Source: Lachnospiraceae bacterium
GTDB taxonomy: Bacteria; Bacillota; Clostridia; Lachnospirales; Lachnospiraceae
Reading direction: 5' to 3'
DNA: 12,876 nt
Assembly: GCA_900767585.1 (NCBI GenBank)
Contig: CAAFZP010000017.1
Location: forward strand, 1-12,876
Each line of letters starts with the position of its first letter. Position 1 is the first letter of the stretch. Below are positions 1-7,141 of this stretch, piece after piece. The notes under the pieces were generated by a model, which saw only the letters and a list, made by a program, of their open reading frames with translations, was not told the origin of the DNA and did no database searches. The translations under genes and the position numbers were made by a program.

Positions 1-139
1 AATTACTGTTCATTGTGTTTCCATTCTAATGAATGAATAGGATTTGTATCAAATCCTTGAAAATATCTTAAAGAAATTTTCAGGGTTCACATGTTATTAA
101 TTTGTCAAAGGTTCTTTGTCATCCGCTTTCCGCGGCGAC
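1..139 (-). promoter_or_regulatory. Probable rRNA operon leader, running off the left edge
   Basis: Noncoding, read on the minus strand downstream of promoter P2. It opens with a GC-rich hairpin (118-139, arms around CCGC/GCGG), followed by a GAACCTTTGA-type segment and a GAACCCTGAAAAT segment that resemble the box A-like and spacer elements of Firmicutes rRNA leaders. Three more hairpins follow: 58-82 (7-bp outer stem), 40-56 (GGATTTG/CAAATCC, three-base loop) and 22-35 (CATTC/GAATG). The sequence ends before any 16S rRNA start would appear, so the rRNA gene is inferred. A break here is what short-read assemblies typically show, because rRNA operons are repeated in the genome. A structured mRNA leader for another highly expressed gene is the main alternative. 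Confidence 0.6.
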
Positions 140-145
140 TTCTTT

Positions 146-174
146 AAGATATCACATTTCATACTCTATGTCAA
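146..174 (-). promoter_or_regulatory. Promoter P2 (rrn-like, sigma-A)
   Basis: On the minus strand there is a perfect -35 box TTGACA (169-174), a spacer of exactly 17 bp and a -10 box TATCTT (146-151). An A-rich stretch directly upstream (about 175-198) looks like an UP element. It drives transcription to the left, into the hairpin-rich leader and off the edge. Its strength and its pairing with a second promoter about 108 bp upstream match rRNA operon promoter pairs in low-GC Gram-positives. Confidence 0.75.
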
Positions 175-203
175 GAACTTTTTTCATTTCTTTTTCATCT
201 TCG

Positions 204-248
204 AGCTGATTCATGGACTCTTTTTTGTCCGTCGCATCAGCGACAGCT
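204..248 (-). promoter_or_regulatory. Structured transcript segment between P1 and P2
   Basis: A transcript started at P1 would fold here into a small three-way-junction-like structure on the minus strand. An outer stem AGCTG/CAGCT (244-248 with 204-208) encloses a TCGC-TGAT-GCGA hairpin (231-244 region) and a GGAC...GTCC hairpin with an A-rich loop (227-230 with 215-218). There is no U-tract, so it is not an intrinsic terminator. Its role is unknown; it could be a 5' stabilising or processing structure in the P1 transcript. Confidence 0.35.
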
Positions 249-253
249 TGCTT

Positions 254-282
254 ATAATATCACTCTGATTTTTGAAAGTCAA
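254..282 (-). promoter_or_regulatory. Promoter P1 (rrn-like, sigma-A)
   Basis: On the minus strand: -35 box TTGACT (277-282), 17-bp spacer and -10 box TATTAT (254-259), preceded by long A/T runs (283-315) that could act as an UP element. It lies about 50 bp beyond the radA stop codon and points the same way. No intrinsic terminator is visible between radA and this promoter, so radA transcripts may read into the region. Confidence 0.7.
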
Positions 283-333
283 CAGTTTTTTACAATTTTT
301 TTCAAAATTTTTTATCACTTAATTTTATCAACT

Positions 334-1689
334 CTATAATAGGGAAAGTGCCTCTGTAAGTGTGGATACGCATATGATTTTTATGCCCAGTTTTTCCATT
401 GCTTTATCATAATTGGATTTCGGGATGATACAGGTTGCAAATCCCATCTTATCCGCCTCTTTGACACGCTGCATCACATTTGTCACACCGCGAATTTCTC
501 CTGCCAGTCCAATCTCCCCGATGATCATCGCATCCCCGGGAACCGCTTTGTTGTTCATACTCGATGCAACAGCAAATGCTACTCCGAGATCTACTGCGGT
601 ATCATTTATTTTCATGCCTCCGGCGATATTGACATAGACATCATATCCCCACAAATTCATGCCAACCCGTTTTTCCATAACCGCCAAAATGAGATTTACG
701 CGGTTGTAATCGACTCCGACCGCCGTCCGTCTTGGCATATTGAAGTTTGTCTGACATACGAGAGCCTGCAGTTCGACAAGAATCGGACGTGTTCCTTCCA
801 AAGATGATACAACAACGGAACCGGAAACGTTCTGTGGACGTCCATTTAAAAGTGCCTGGGATGGATTATCTACCTCGTCGAGTCCCTTTTCTGTCATCGT
901 GAATACACCGATTTCATTTGTTGAGCCAAACCGGTTTTTTACGCCTCGCAGAATCCGGAATCCATGGTTTCTGTCTCCTTCAAAATAAAGCACAGAGTCT
1001 ACCATATGTTCTAATGTACGTGGGCCGGCCACATTTCCTTCTTTTGTCACATGTCCGACAATGAAGATTGCAATCCCATATTGCTTCGCAATCTGCATCA
1101 AACGGGCTGTAACTTCCCGCACCTGTGTCACTGTCCCCGGTGCAGATCCAACCTCATCGACAACCATAGTCTGTATTGAATCTATGATGACAACGCGTGG
1201 AGTATTCTTTTTTATAACTGCCTCGATATTATCCATATCATTGTCGCAGAGCAGCAACATATTTTTCTCGAACACACCAATCCGTTCTGCCCGCATTTTG
1301 ATCTGTGACAAGGATTCCTCCCCGGAAACATATAATACATCTACATTTTCGTGGACAAGATTCCTGCACATCTGCAGAAGAATCGTTGATTTTCCGATGC
1401 CCGGATCTCCGCCGACAAGCACTAGCGACCCCTTCACGATTCCACCGCCAAGCACACGGTCTAATTCCCTCATCCCTGTCAAAATCCGGCTTTCCTCCGC
1501 AGTCGTGACTTCCAGTATTCCCATCGGGCTGACTGCGTCTTTCTGCAGTTTTGCTGTATTTTTTGCTCCAACCTTTACGGTTTCTTCGACAAATGTATTC
1601 CATGCATGACAGCCCGGGCACTGCCCCTGCCATTTTGAAGATTCATATCCGCATTCTTTGCAAAAAAAGACCTGCTTTTCTTTTGCCAT
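334..1689 (-). CDS. radA: DNA repair protein RadA (Sms), branch-migration ATPase
   Basis: RadA is a RecA-like hexameric ATPase that helps process recombination intermediates and stalled forks in the cytoplasm. The 451-aa protein shows all family parts in order: an N-terminal zinc finger with Cys10, Cys13, Cys24 and Cys27; Walker A GGDPGIGKST at 93-102; Walker B VVIID at 166-170; the RadA-specific KNRFG motif at 251-255; and a C-terminal Lon-protease-like domain from about 290. The start is placed at 1689 because GGAGGAG sits six bases before this ATG. An in-frame ATG twelve codons further upstream has no such site and would add residues in front of the usual MAK...C-x2-C beginning. Position near clpC matches Bacillota gene order. 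It probably needs its own promoter, since a terminator lies upstream at 1789-1832, but none was clear in 1690-1788. Confidence 0.97.
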   Translation of the reverse strand: MAKEKQVFFCKECGYESSKWQGQCPGCHAWNTFVEETVKVGAKNTAKLQKDAVSPMGILEVTTAEESRILTGMRELDRVLGGGIVKGSLVLVGGDPGIGKSTILLQMCRNLVHENVDVLYVSGEESLSQIKMRAERIGVFEKNMLLLCDNDMDNIEAVIKKNTPRVVIIDSIQTMVVDEVGSAPGTVTQVREVTARLMQIAKQYGIAIFIVGHVTKEGNVAGPRTLEHMVDSVLYFEGDRNHGFRILRGVKNRFGSTNEIGVFTMTEKGLDEVDNPSQALLNGRPQNVSGSVVVSSLEGTRPILVELQALVCQTNFNMPRRTAVGVDYNRVNLILAVMEKRVGMNLWGYDVYVNIAGGMKINDTAVDLGVAFAVASSMNNKAVPGDAMIIGEIGLAGEIRGVTNVMQRVKEADKMGFATCIIPKSNYDKAMEKLGIKIICVSTLTEALSLL

Positions 1690-1721
1690 CTCATTCTCCT
1701 CCATTCCTGTTGTCCAACATA

Positions 1722-1736
1722 GCATGAATTACATGC
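1722..1736. repeat. Short inverted repeat upstream of radA
   Basis: GCATG-AATTA-CATGC is a perfect 5-bp-arm inverted repeat in the radA leader, 33-47 bases before the chosen start. It could be an operator, but it does not resemble the Bacillota LexA box, and arms this short can arise by chance. No convincing -35/-10 pair was seen in the 100 bases between the upstream terminator and radA. Confidence 0.25.
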
Positions 1737-1788
1737 CATCTATACTGTCCGCTTAATGAACACTAACCAGCCTATAGAATATTGCACC

Positions 1789-1832
1789 AAAAAAGGCTGT
1801 CAGACCAGGTTTGAAGCCGGTGTGACAGCCTT
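1789..1832 (-). terminator. Rho-independent terminator after the 137-aa gene
   Basis: AAGGCTGTCA (1793-1802) pairs perfectly with TGACAGCCTT (1823-1832), with a further ACC/GGT pairing inside the 20-base loop. On the minus strand the stem runs into six T residues (1789-1794), the form of an intrinsic terminator. It lies 26 bases after the stop of the 137-aa gene and separates it, and any clpC read-through, from radA. Confidence 0.9.
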
Positions 1833-1857
1833 ATCATCTCTGTAATCAGATTTTAAA

Positions 1858-2271
1858 TCAGATCTTCTCTACCAGAATATCTACAAGCTTGGATGGTTCA
1901 AGTTCTACACTTAAATTCAGTTTGCCGCCAAGGTTTGTCTTCATCTTTCCAACATAGACCTTGTCAATATGAATCTTGTATTCCTTTTCTGCTTCAAGCT
2001 CCAGCGTAATCTGGGAATCTTCTTCGCCTTCTACCACGAAATTCACTGCCTTATCCGTCGCACGGAAATCATGAACAACGGTGCCAGGAACTGACTCGTA
2101 TACAAACATGCCATTTCGCTCGAGTTTTGTAATCTCGCGGAATGTCTTGATCTTGTAACTGTCACCCTGATACTGGAATCCATCCTTTTTTGTTTTTGAT
2201 GCAAGCGCATAGTTTCCAAAACTCAGAGCTCCTGTATCTTCTTCGCGGATCAGTTCATCAATTACTGCCAT
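1858..2271 (-). CDS. Small conserved protein of the Lachnospiraceae 'endosialidase' family, function unknown
   Basis: A 137-aa soluble protein with no signal peptide, membrane segment or recognisable catalytic motif. It begins MAVIDELIREEDTGALSFGNY and contains KLERNGMFVYESVPGT in the middle and KMKTNLGGKLNLSVEL near the end. I recall this pattern from small Lachnospiraceae proteins labelled 'endosialidase' in databases. That name looks like a mis-transferred label: true endosialidases are large phage tailspike enzymes. The alternating strand-like pattern suggests an all-beta fold. GGAGG eight bases before the ATG supports the start. It follows clpC by 119 bp with no clear terminator between, has its own -10 box, and ends at a strong terminator, so it may be expressed both with clpC and alone. 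Confidence 0.75.
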   Translation of the reverse strand: MAVIDELIREEDTGALSFGNYALASKTKKDGFQYQGDSYKIKTFREITKLERNGMFVYESVPGTVVHDFRATDKAVNFVVEGEEDSQITLELEAEKEYKIHIDKVYVGKMKTNLGGKLNLSVELEPSKLVDILVEKI

Positions 2272-2333
2272 ATTCTATTCCTCCGTATTGTATTTTATAT
2301 CTGAGATTTAATCTTTTATGTTTTGTCTTTTTT

Positions 2334-2339
2334 ATTATA
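2334..2339 (-). promoter_or_regulatory. -10 box of a promoter for the 137-aa gene
   Basis: A consensus TATAAT lies on the minus strand, 62 bases before the start codon, in an AT-rich gap. The -35 region at the expected 17-bp distance is poor (TAGATA), so the promoter may need an activator or be weak. Confidence 0.5.
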
Positions 2340-2346
2340 CAATAAT

Positions 2347-2378
2347 TTTACGTAAATATCTACAAATTCTTACGTGAA
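2347..2378. repeat. Two ACGTAA-type sites overlapping the 137-aa gene promoter
   Basis: TTTACGTAAA (2347-2356) is a perfect 10-bp palindrome. A near copy, TTACGTGAA (2370-2378), lies about 22 bp away centre to centre, close to two helical turns. The first copy falls between the -10 box and the expected -35 position, where a bound repressor would block RNA polymerase. A third palindrome, TTTGTACAAA (2380-2389), lies beside them, just after the clpC stop codon. The regulator is unknown. Confidence 0.35.
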
Positions 2379-2390
2379 TTTTGTACAAAT

Positions 2391-4832
2391 TTATGATTTC
2401 TTTATAAACTTCACCTTGCCATCCGTTACTGTCATGCTCACCTTGTCAGACGCCTGAATCTTCCCGGACAGAATTTCCTCTGCAAGAGGATCTTCAATGT
2501 AGTTCTGGATTGCACGTTTCAACGGTCTGGCGCCATATTTTTTATCATATCCTTTCTCAAAAACAAAGTTTTTGACTGTATCGCCATACGTGAGCGTGAT
2601 TTCCATCTGTTTTGCAAGGCGGTTTTTAAGTTCCTTCAACATCAATGCAGCAATCCCTTTGACATCATCTTTTGAAAGCGCACGAAATACAATAATGTCA
2701 TCAATCCGGTTCAAAAACTCCGGTTTGAACATCCGTTTTACTTCTTCCATGACATTATTCTTCATATCTTTATGTTCTGAATCCGCATCTTCGGCACTGG
2801 AAAATCCAAGTTTTTTCGGATCTATAATCCGCTGTGCACCGGCATTACTTGTCATAATGATGATCGTATTTTTAAAATCAACCGTCCGTCCCTGTGAATC
2901 TGTGATTCGTCCGTCATCGAGTACTTGCAATAATACATTAAATACATCCGGATGTGCCTTTTCGATCTCATCAAACAGAATAACCGAATACGGATTCTTT
3001 CTCACGCGTTCTGAAAGTTGTCCGCCCTCTTCAAAACCGACATAGCCCGGAGGAGAACCTATCATCTTCGATACGCTGTGTTTCTCCATATATTCAGACA
3101 TATCCACGCGGATGATGGCATTTTCATTTCCAAACATTGCCTCAGCAAGTGCTTTGGAAAGTTCCGTTTTTCCGACGCCTGTCGGACCAAGGAATAAAAA
3201 TGATCCAATCGGCCGCTTCGGATCTTTCAACCCGACTCTTCCACGCCGGATTGCCTTTGCTACCGTCTCGACCGCTTCATTTTGACCAACTACACGTTTA
3301 TGCAGAATCTCCTCAAGCTTCAGAAGCCGCTGGGATTCCGTCTGCGTGATCTTACTTACAGGAATTTTTGTCCATACAGAAACAACATCTGCCACATCAT
3401 CTTCGGTTACATGCAGATGTTCCTGCTCTTTCTCACGCAGCTGTTTTTTTGTCTTTTCTATTTTTTTCTCATTCTTGTCGATTTCTTTCTTGAGACTCTG
3501 CGCATGCTCTATATCGCCATTCGAAAGTGCTTTTTCAAGTGCTTCCTGCAGCTGTTTTTGTGTCTCTTCTGCACGATAGGCAGACTTATTTCCCGCAAAT
3601 ATCCCTAATTTTTTTCTTGAAGATGCTTCGTCAATCAGATCGATTGCTTTATCCGGCAAGAAGCGATCGTTGATGTATCGGATTGCATAATCTGTCGCAG
3701 CATCAATTGCTGCATCGGTAATCGAAACACCATGATGCTGCTCATACTTCCCGCGAAGCCCCTTCAAAATCGCAATTGTCTCTTCCCGTGTCGGTTCTTC
3801 CACATAGACCGGCTGGAACCGTCGTTCCAACGCTGCGTCTTTCTCAATGTACTTCCGATATTCTGTCCGTGTCGTTGCCCCAATCATTTGCACTTCCCCA
3901 CGGGAAAGCGCCGGTTTTAATATATTGGATGCATCCATTGCGCCTTCAGCACCGCCGGCACCAATCAATGTGTGCAATTCATCCACAAACAAAATAATAT
4001 TACCGGCAGCCGTCACTTCTGCTATGACACGCTTGATGCGCTCTTCAAACTCACCACGATATTTTGATCCCGCAACCATACCAGACAAATCCAGACTCAT
4101 AATACGCTTGTCTGCCAATATCTCCGGCACCGTGCCTGCCGCGATCATCTGTGCCAGCCCTTCTACAACCGCTGTTTTACCAACCCCCGGTTCACCAACC
4201 AGGCATGGATTGTTCTTCATACGCCGGCAAAGAATCTGCATCACGCGCTCCACTTCAGCTGTCCGTCCCACTACCGGATCCAACGCATCCTCTTTTGCAA
4301 GTGCAGTCAGGTCCCGGCTATACTGATCCAGCGTCGGCGAAGACGATTTCTTCTTATTTTTAGGATTTTTCAACAGTCCAAGTTCACGCTTTGCCTGCAT
4401 CATATCCATGCCAAGTGCAGTCAATGTATCCACAAATGTTTTCTGCAGATTCACATTCATGGAATTCAAAAGCTTGATTGCAATCGAATCCACAGATTTT
4501 AAGATAGCAAGCAGCATGTGCTCCGTACCTGTTTTTTCGTCACGGAAACGATCCGCCTCTTTTTCTGCCTGTTCCAGTACTTCTGTCAGCTTGCCTGAAT
4601 AAACCAGCATCTTCGCGGATTTTTTCGTTCCACTATTTTGTTCCAGATATTTTTCTACAAAAGATTCATCCGCACCATTTTCTGCCAGAATTTTCCATGC
4701 AGTTACATCCGGGCAGCTAAGCAGACCATATAACAAGTGTTCTGTCCCGATATAGCCAAACCGACGCCGGTGCGCAGTCTCCTCCATCACAGCAAGCACT
4801 TCCTGTGCCTGTTCTGTATATTCTAGTCTCAT
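2391..4832 (-). CDS. clpC: ATP-dependent Clp protease ATP-binding subunit ClpC
   Basis: ClpC is a hexameric AAA+ unfoldase that feeds damaged or regulatory proteins to the ClpP peptidase. The 813-aa protein has the full plan: two N-terminal Clp_N repeats (about 1-145); AAA domain 1 with Walker A GEPGVGKT (213-220) and Walker B ILFVDE (280-285); a charged coiled-coil middle domain (about 410-475); AAA domain 2 with Walker A GPTGVGKT (549-556), Walker B VILFDE (617-622) and sensor 2 GARPLKR (767-773). LGF at 675-677 matches the loop that docks ClpP, marking it as ClpC rather than ClpB. Length is normal. Its ATG overlaps the stop of the upstream GntR gene (ATGA), and GGAGGT (4844-4849) lies inside that gene, so translation is likely coupled. 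No ctsR, mcsA or mcsB is adjacent and no tandem CtsR operator was seen. Confidence 0.97.
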   Translation of the reverse strand: MRLEYTEQAQEVLAVMEETAHRRRFGYIGTEHLLYGLLSCPDVTAWKILAENGADESFVEKYLEQNSGTKKSAKMLVYSGKLTEVLEQAEKEADRFRDEKTGTEHMLLAILKSVDSIAIKLLNSMNVNLQKTFVDTLTALGMDMMQAKRELGLLKNPKNKKKSSSPTLDQYSRDLTALAKEDALDPVVGRTAEVERVMQILCRRMKNNPCLVGEPGVGKTAVVEGLAQMIAAGTVPEILADKRIMSLDLSGMVAGSKYRGEFEERIKRVIAEVTAAGNIILFVDELHTLIGAGGAEGAMDASNILKPALSRGEVQMIGATTRTEYRKYIEKDAALERRFQPVYVEEPTREETIAILKGLRGKYEQHHGVSITDAAIDAATDYAIRYINDRFLPDKAIDLIDEASSRKKLGIFAGNKSAYRAEETQKQLQEALEKALSNGDIEHAQSLKKEIDKNEKKIEKTKKQLREKEQEHLHVTEDDVADVVSVWTKIPVSKITQTESQRLLKLEEILHKRVVGQNEAVETVAKAIRRGRVGLKDPKRPIGSFLFLGPTGVGKTELSKALAEAMFGNENAIIRVDMSEYMEKHSVSKMIGSPPGYVGFEEGGQLSERVRKNPYSVILFDEIEKAHPDVFNVLLQVLDDGRITDSQGRTVDFKNTIIIMTSNAGAQRIIDPKKLGFSSAEDADSEHKDMKNNVMEEVKRMFKPEFLNRIDDIIVFRALSKDDVKGIAALMLKELKNRLAKQMEITLTYGDTVKNFVFEKGYDKKYGARPLKRAIQNYIEDPLAEEILSGKIQASDKVSMTVTDGKVKFIKKS

Positions 4833-5230
4833 GTTTCCTTATTACCTCCGTGTGCAATGTCGCCAAATTCTTTATACATATCCGTTATAATCTGGTGCAT
4901 TTCAGCAAGACTGATATCTTTGCATATTGCCTCCGCTACCAGCATCTGCATATCCAGATTGACCTTCTCGAGCTGTTCCTTGCGCGACTCTACCGTCACA
5001 CAGACAACCGCTCCTTTTCTTCGGTCAAGCTTCAGATATCCGTCATTTCGAAGTAATGCATATGCTTTGTTCACTGTGTGCATATTCACACCGATATCTT
5101 CCGCCAATTGCCGAACAGACGGCAACGACTCACCATTCTTGATTTTATCCTGTGCAATTCCCAGTATGATCTGATTCCGCAACTGCATATAAATTGCCTC
5201 GTTGCTGTTAAAATCAAGTTCAATGAACAT
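4829..5230 (-). CDS. GntR-family transcriptional regulator, YtrA type
   Basis: A 133-aa DNA-binding protein. The winged helix-turn-helix covers about residues 10-77 and carries the typical GESLPSVRQLAEDIGVN...TVNKAY..L..DGYL pattern (33-66). The C-terminal part is only about 55 residues and mainly helical, as in the short YtrA subfamily, which usually represses its own operon and often sits with ABC transporter genes. Here it sits instead directly before clpC, sharing a 4-base ATGA overlap, and 18 bases after purD. AAGGA five bases before the ATG supports the start. By family habit it may autoregulate gntR-clpC, taking the place CtsR has in Bacillus; this is inference. The ligand or signal is unknown. 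Confidence 0.9.
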   Translation of the reverse strand: MFIELDFNSNEAIYMQLRNQIILGIAQDKIKNGESLPSVRQLAEDIGVNMHTVNKAYALLRNDGYLKLDRRKGAVVCVTVESRKEQLEKVNLDMQMLVAEAICKDISLAEMHQIITDMYKEFGDIAHGGNKET

Positions 5231-5248
5231 AAAATTCCTTCTTCCTGA

Positions 5249-6520
5249 TTACTGTTCATCGATGGCCTTACCAATATCATGTCGCATATATTTGTTTTCA
5301 AACTGAATCCATTCCGTTGCTTTATATGCGTTCGCACGTGCCTCTACCAATGTCTTTCCCTTCGCTGTCACACCTAATACACGGCCACCATTTGTTACAA
5401 TTCCTTTATCTGTCTGTTTTGTTCCCGCATGGAATACATAGTATCCTTCTTTATCCTTAAATGTATCCAGACCGTCAATTACAAATCCCTTATCATAATG
5501 CTCCGGATATCCGTCTGATGCGAGAACCACACAGACTGCTGCCTGCTCGTCAAACTCCAGTTCCACCTCATCAAGCTTGCCATCAATACAAGCTTCCATT
5601 ACATCGATGATATCGTTCTTCATACGCGGAAGGACAACTTGTGCCTCCGGATCTCCAAACCGTGCATTGTACTCCAGTACACGCGGGCCATCCGGTGTCA
5701 ACATCAGGCCACAGAATAAGATTCCTGTGAAGTCTCTGCCCTCTGCCTTCATCGCATCCATCGTCTTCTGATAGACGTGTTCCTTGCAGAATTTATCTAC
5801 TTCATCTGTATAAAACGGACTTGGCGAGAATGTTCCCATACCGCCGGTATTCAGTCCCTTGTCGCCATCCTTTGCGCGCTTATGATCCTGTGCAGAGGCC
5901 ATCGGTTTGATATGCGTACCATCGCAGAAGCAAAGTACGGATACTTCACGCCCTGTCATAAACTCCTCAATAACGATCTTATCACCGGCTGAACCAAACT
6001 GCTTGTCGAGCATCAATGTCTTGACGCCTTCCTTTGCCTCTTCGAGTGTATTACAAATCAATACACCCTTACCAAGTGCAAGGCCGTCCGCCTTCAGTAC
6101 GATTGGCATCTTCGCTGTTTCCAGATATGCAAGTGCCGCATCTGCATTGTCAAATGTCTCATAGGCTGCAGATGGGATTCCGTATTTCTTCATCAGATCC
6201 TTGGAAAATGCCTTTGATCCTTCGATGATGGCTGCATTGGCCCTCGGACCAAATGTACGGATTCCGGCATCCATGAACGCATCGGCAACGCCTGCAACCA
6301 GCGGATCGTCCGGTCCGACAATTACAAGATCAATCTGCGCTTCTTTTGCAAATGCAACCAGTTTTTCCTTGTCCATAACTGATATATCCACACATTCCGC
6401 AAGCTGTGCAATACCTGCATTTCCAGGTGCTGCATAAAGCTTCGTCACTTGTTTGCTCTGACTACATTTCCATGCAATGGCATGTTCTCTGCCACCGCCG
6501 CCTACGATAAGTACTTTCAT
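5249..6520 (-). CDS. purD: Phosphoribosylamine--glycine ligase (GAR synthetase)
   Basis: PurD joins glycine to 5-phosphoribosylamine using ATP, giving GAR, the second step of purine synthesis in the cytosol. The 423-aa sequence has the usual length and motifs: N-terminal GGGGREHA (7-14), GPDDPLVAGVADAF (69-82), the ATP-grasp segment LKADGLALGKGV (142-153), NTGGMG (224-229) and the signature LEYNARFGDPEAQ (282-294). AAAGGAGG five bases before the ATG confirms the start. It follows purN by 27 bases and is followed after 18 bases by gntR, so it sits mid-operon. Its product GAR is the substrate of PurN encoded just upstream. Confidence 0.98.
   Translation of the reverse strand: MKVLIVGGGGREHAIAWKCSQSKQVTKLYAAPGNAGIAQLAECVDISVMDKEKLVAFAKEAQIDLVIVGPDDPLVAGVADAFMDAGIRTFGPRANAAIIEGSKAFSKDLMKKYGIPSAAYETFDNADAALAYLETAKMPIVLKADGLALGKGVLICNTLEEAKEGVKTLMLDKQFGSAGDKIVIEEFMTGREVSVLCFCDGTHIKPMASAQDHKRAKDGDKGLNTGGMGTFSPSPFYTDEVDKFCKEHVYQKTMDAMKAEGRDFTGILFCGLMLTPDGPRVLEYNARFGDPEAQVVLPRMKNDIIDVMEACIDGKLDEVELEFDEQAAVCVVLASDGYPEHYDKGFVIDGLDTFKDKEGYYVFHAGTKQTDKGIVTNGGRVLGVTAKGKTLVEARANAYKATEWIQFENKYMRHDIGKAIDEQ
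5273..5301 (-). promoter_or_regulatory. Possible internal promoter for gntR-clpC inside purD
   Basis: On the minus strand TTGAAA (5296-5301), a 17-bp spacer and GATATT (5273-5278) form a moderate sigma-A-like match near the 3' end of purD, about 36 bases before gntR after allowing for a start site. It would let clpC be expressed without purine-operon transcription. It is within coding sequence and the -10 box matches only four of six positions. Confidence 0.3.
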
Positions 6521-6547
6521 GATTTCCTCCTTTATTCGGTTCTCTTC

Positions 6548-7141
6548 CTATGCTTCACCATTTGCGATCATATTGATGGCTGCCGGAAGTAATTTCCACT
6601 CTGCCTCTTCCATCACTCGTCTCTGCAGAACCTCCGGCGTATCGCCAGGTTTTACTTCGACTGCTTTCTGCAGAAGAATCGGTCCTGTATCCGTTCCTTT
6701 ATCCACATAATGAACCGTAGCGCCGGTCAGCTTGACGCCACGGGCGAGTGCTGCCTCATGCACCTTCAAGCCATAATATCCGGTTCCACAGAACGATGGA
6801 ATCAGGGATGGGTGAATGTTGATAATCTGATTCTCGTATTCCTCGATCATAGCTTCCGGAATCACAACCAAAAATCCCGCAAGCACGATCAGATCCGGCT
6901 TATATGCCCGGATCGCAGCAAGCAGGCCCTCATTAAATGCAGCACGGTTCTCGTAATCCTTCGGGGATATAACCTTTGCATCAATGCCTGCTTTCTCCGC
7001 ACGCTCCAATGCACACACGCCATAATTGTTGCTGATCACGCCAACCAGCTCTGTATTCGTGATCGTACCATCTGACACGGCATCAATGATCGCCTGCAGA
7101 TTCGTTCCGCCACCGGACACGCACACGACAACTCTTAGCAT
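6548..7141 (-). CDS. purN: Phosphoribosylglycinamide formyltransferase, folate-dependent
   Basis: PurN transfers a formyl group from 10-formyl-tetrahydrofolate to GAR, giving FGAR (third step of purine synthesis). The 197-aa protein is of normal size. It has the N-terminal phosphate-binding VSGGGTNLQAI (8-18), the catalytic segment INIHPSLIPSF with Asn108 and His110, and the VHYVDKGTDTGPILLQ segment whose Asp151 appears to match the catalytic Asp. The ATG lies inside the end of purM: the two genes overlap by seven bases, so translation is probably coupled. The formate-dependent alternative PurT is an ATP-grasp protein and does not fit. Confidence 0.97.
   Translation of the reverse strand: MLRVVVCVSGGGTNLQAIIDAVSDGTITNTELVGVISNNYGVCALERAEKAGIDAKVISPKDYENRAAFNEGLLAAIRAYKPDLIVLAGFLVVIPEAMIEEYENQIINIHPSLIPSFCGTGYYGLKVHEAALARGVKLTGATVHYVDKGTDTGPILLQKAVEVKPGDTPEVLQRRVMEEAEWKLLPAAINMIANGEA

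Noticed and set aside
1061..1609. Long open frame on the plus strand opposite radA (182 codons)
   Set aside because: It is a shadow of the strongly conserved radA coding sequence, with no recognisable protein features and no supporting ribosome binding site context.
1690..1725. Twelve-codon N-terminal extension of RadA
   Set aside because: A GGAGGAG ribosome binding site lies inside this stretch, six bases before the ATG at 1689, and the zinc finger normally follows a short MAK-type start.
1858..2271. Sialic-acid cleaving activity for the 137-aa protein
   Set aside because: The familiar database name does not fit: the protein is small, has no sialidase Asp-box or tailspike features, and no export signal.
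2572..4363. Several plus-strand open frames opposite clpC
   Set aside because: The minus-strand frame encodes a complete ClpC with all motifs; the antisense frames have shadow-type composition and no family features.
4833..5330. CtsR or CIRCE operator controlling clpC
   Set aside because: No tandem GGTCAAA heptads and no TTAGCACTC/GAGTGCTAA inverted repeat were seen in or around gntR; a lone TTGACC inside gntR is not enough.
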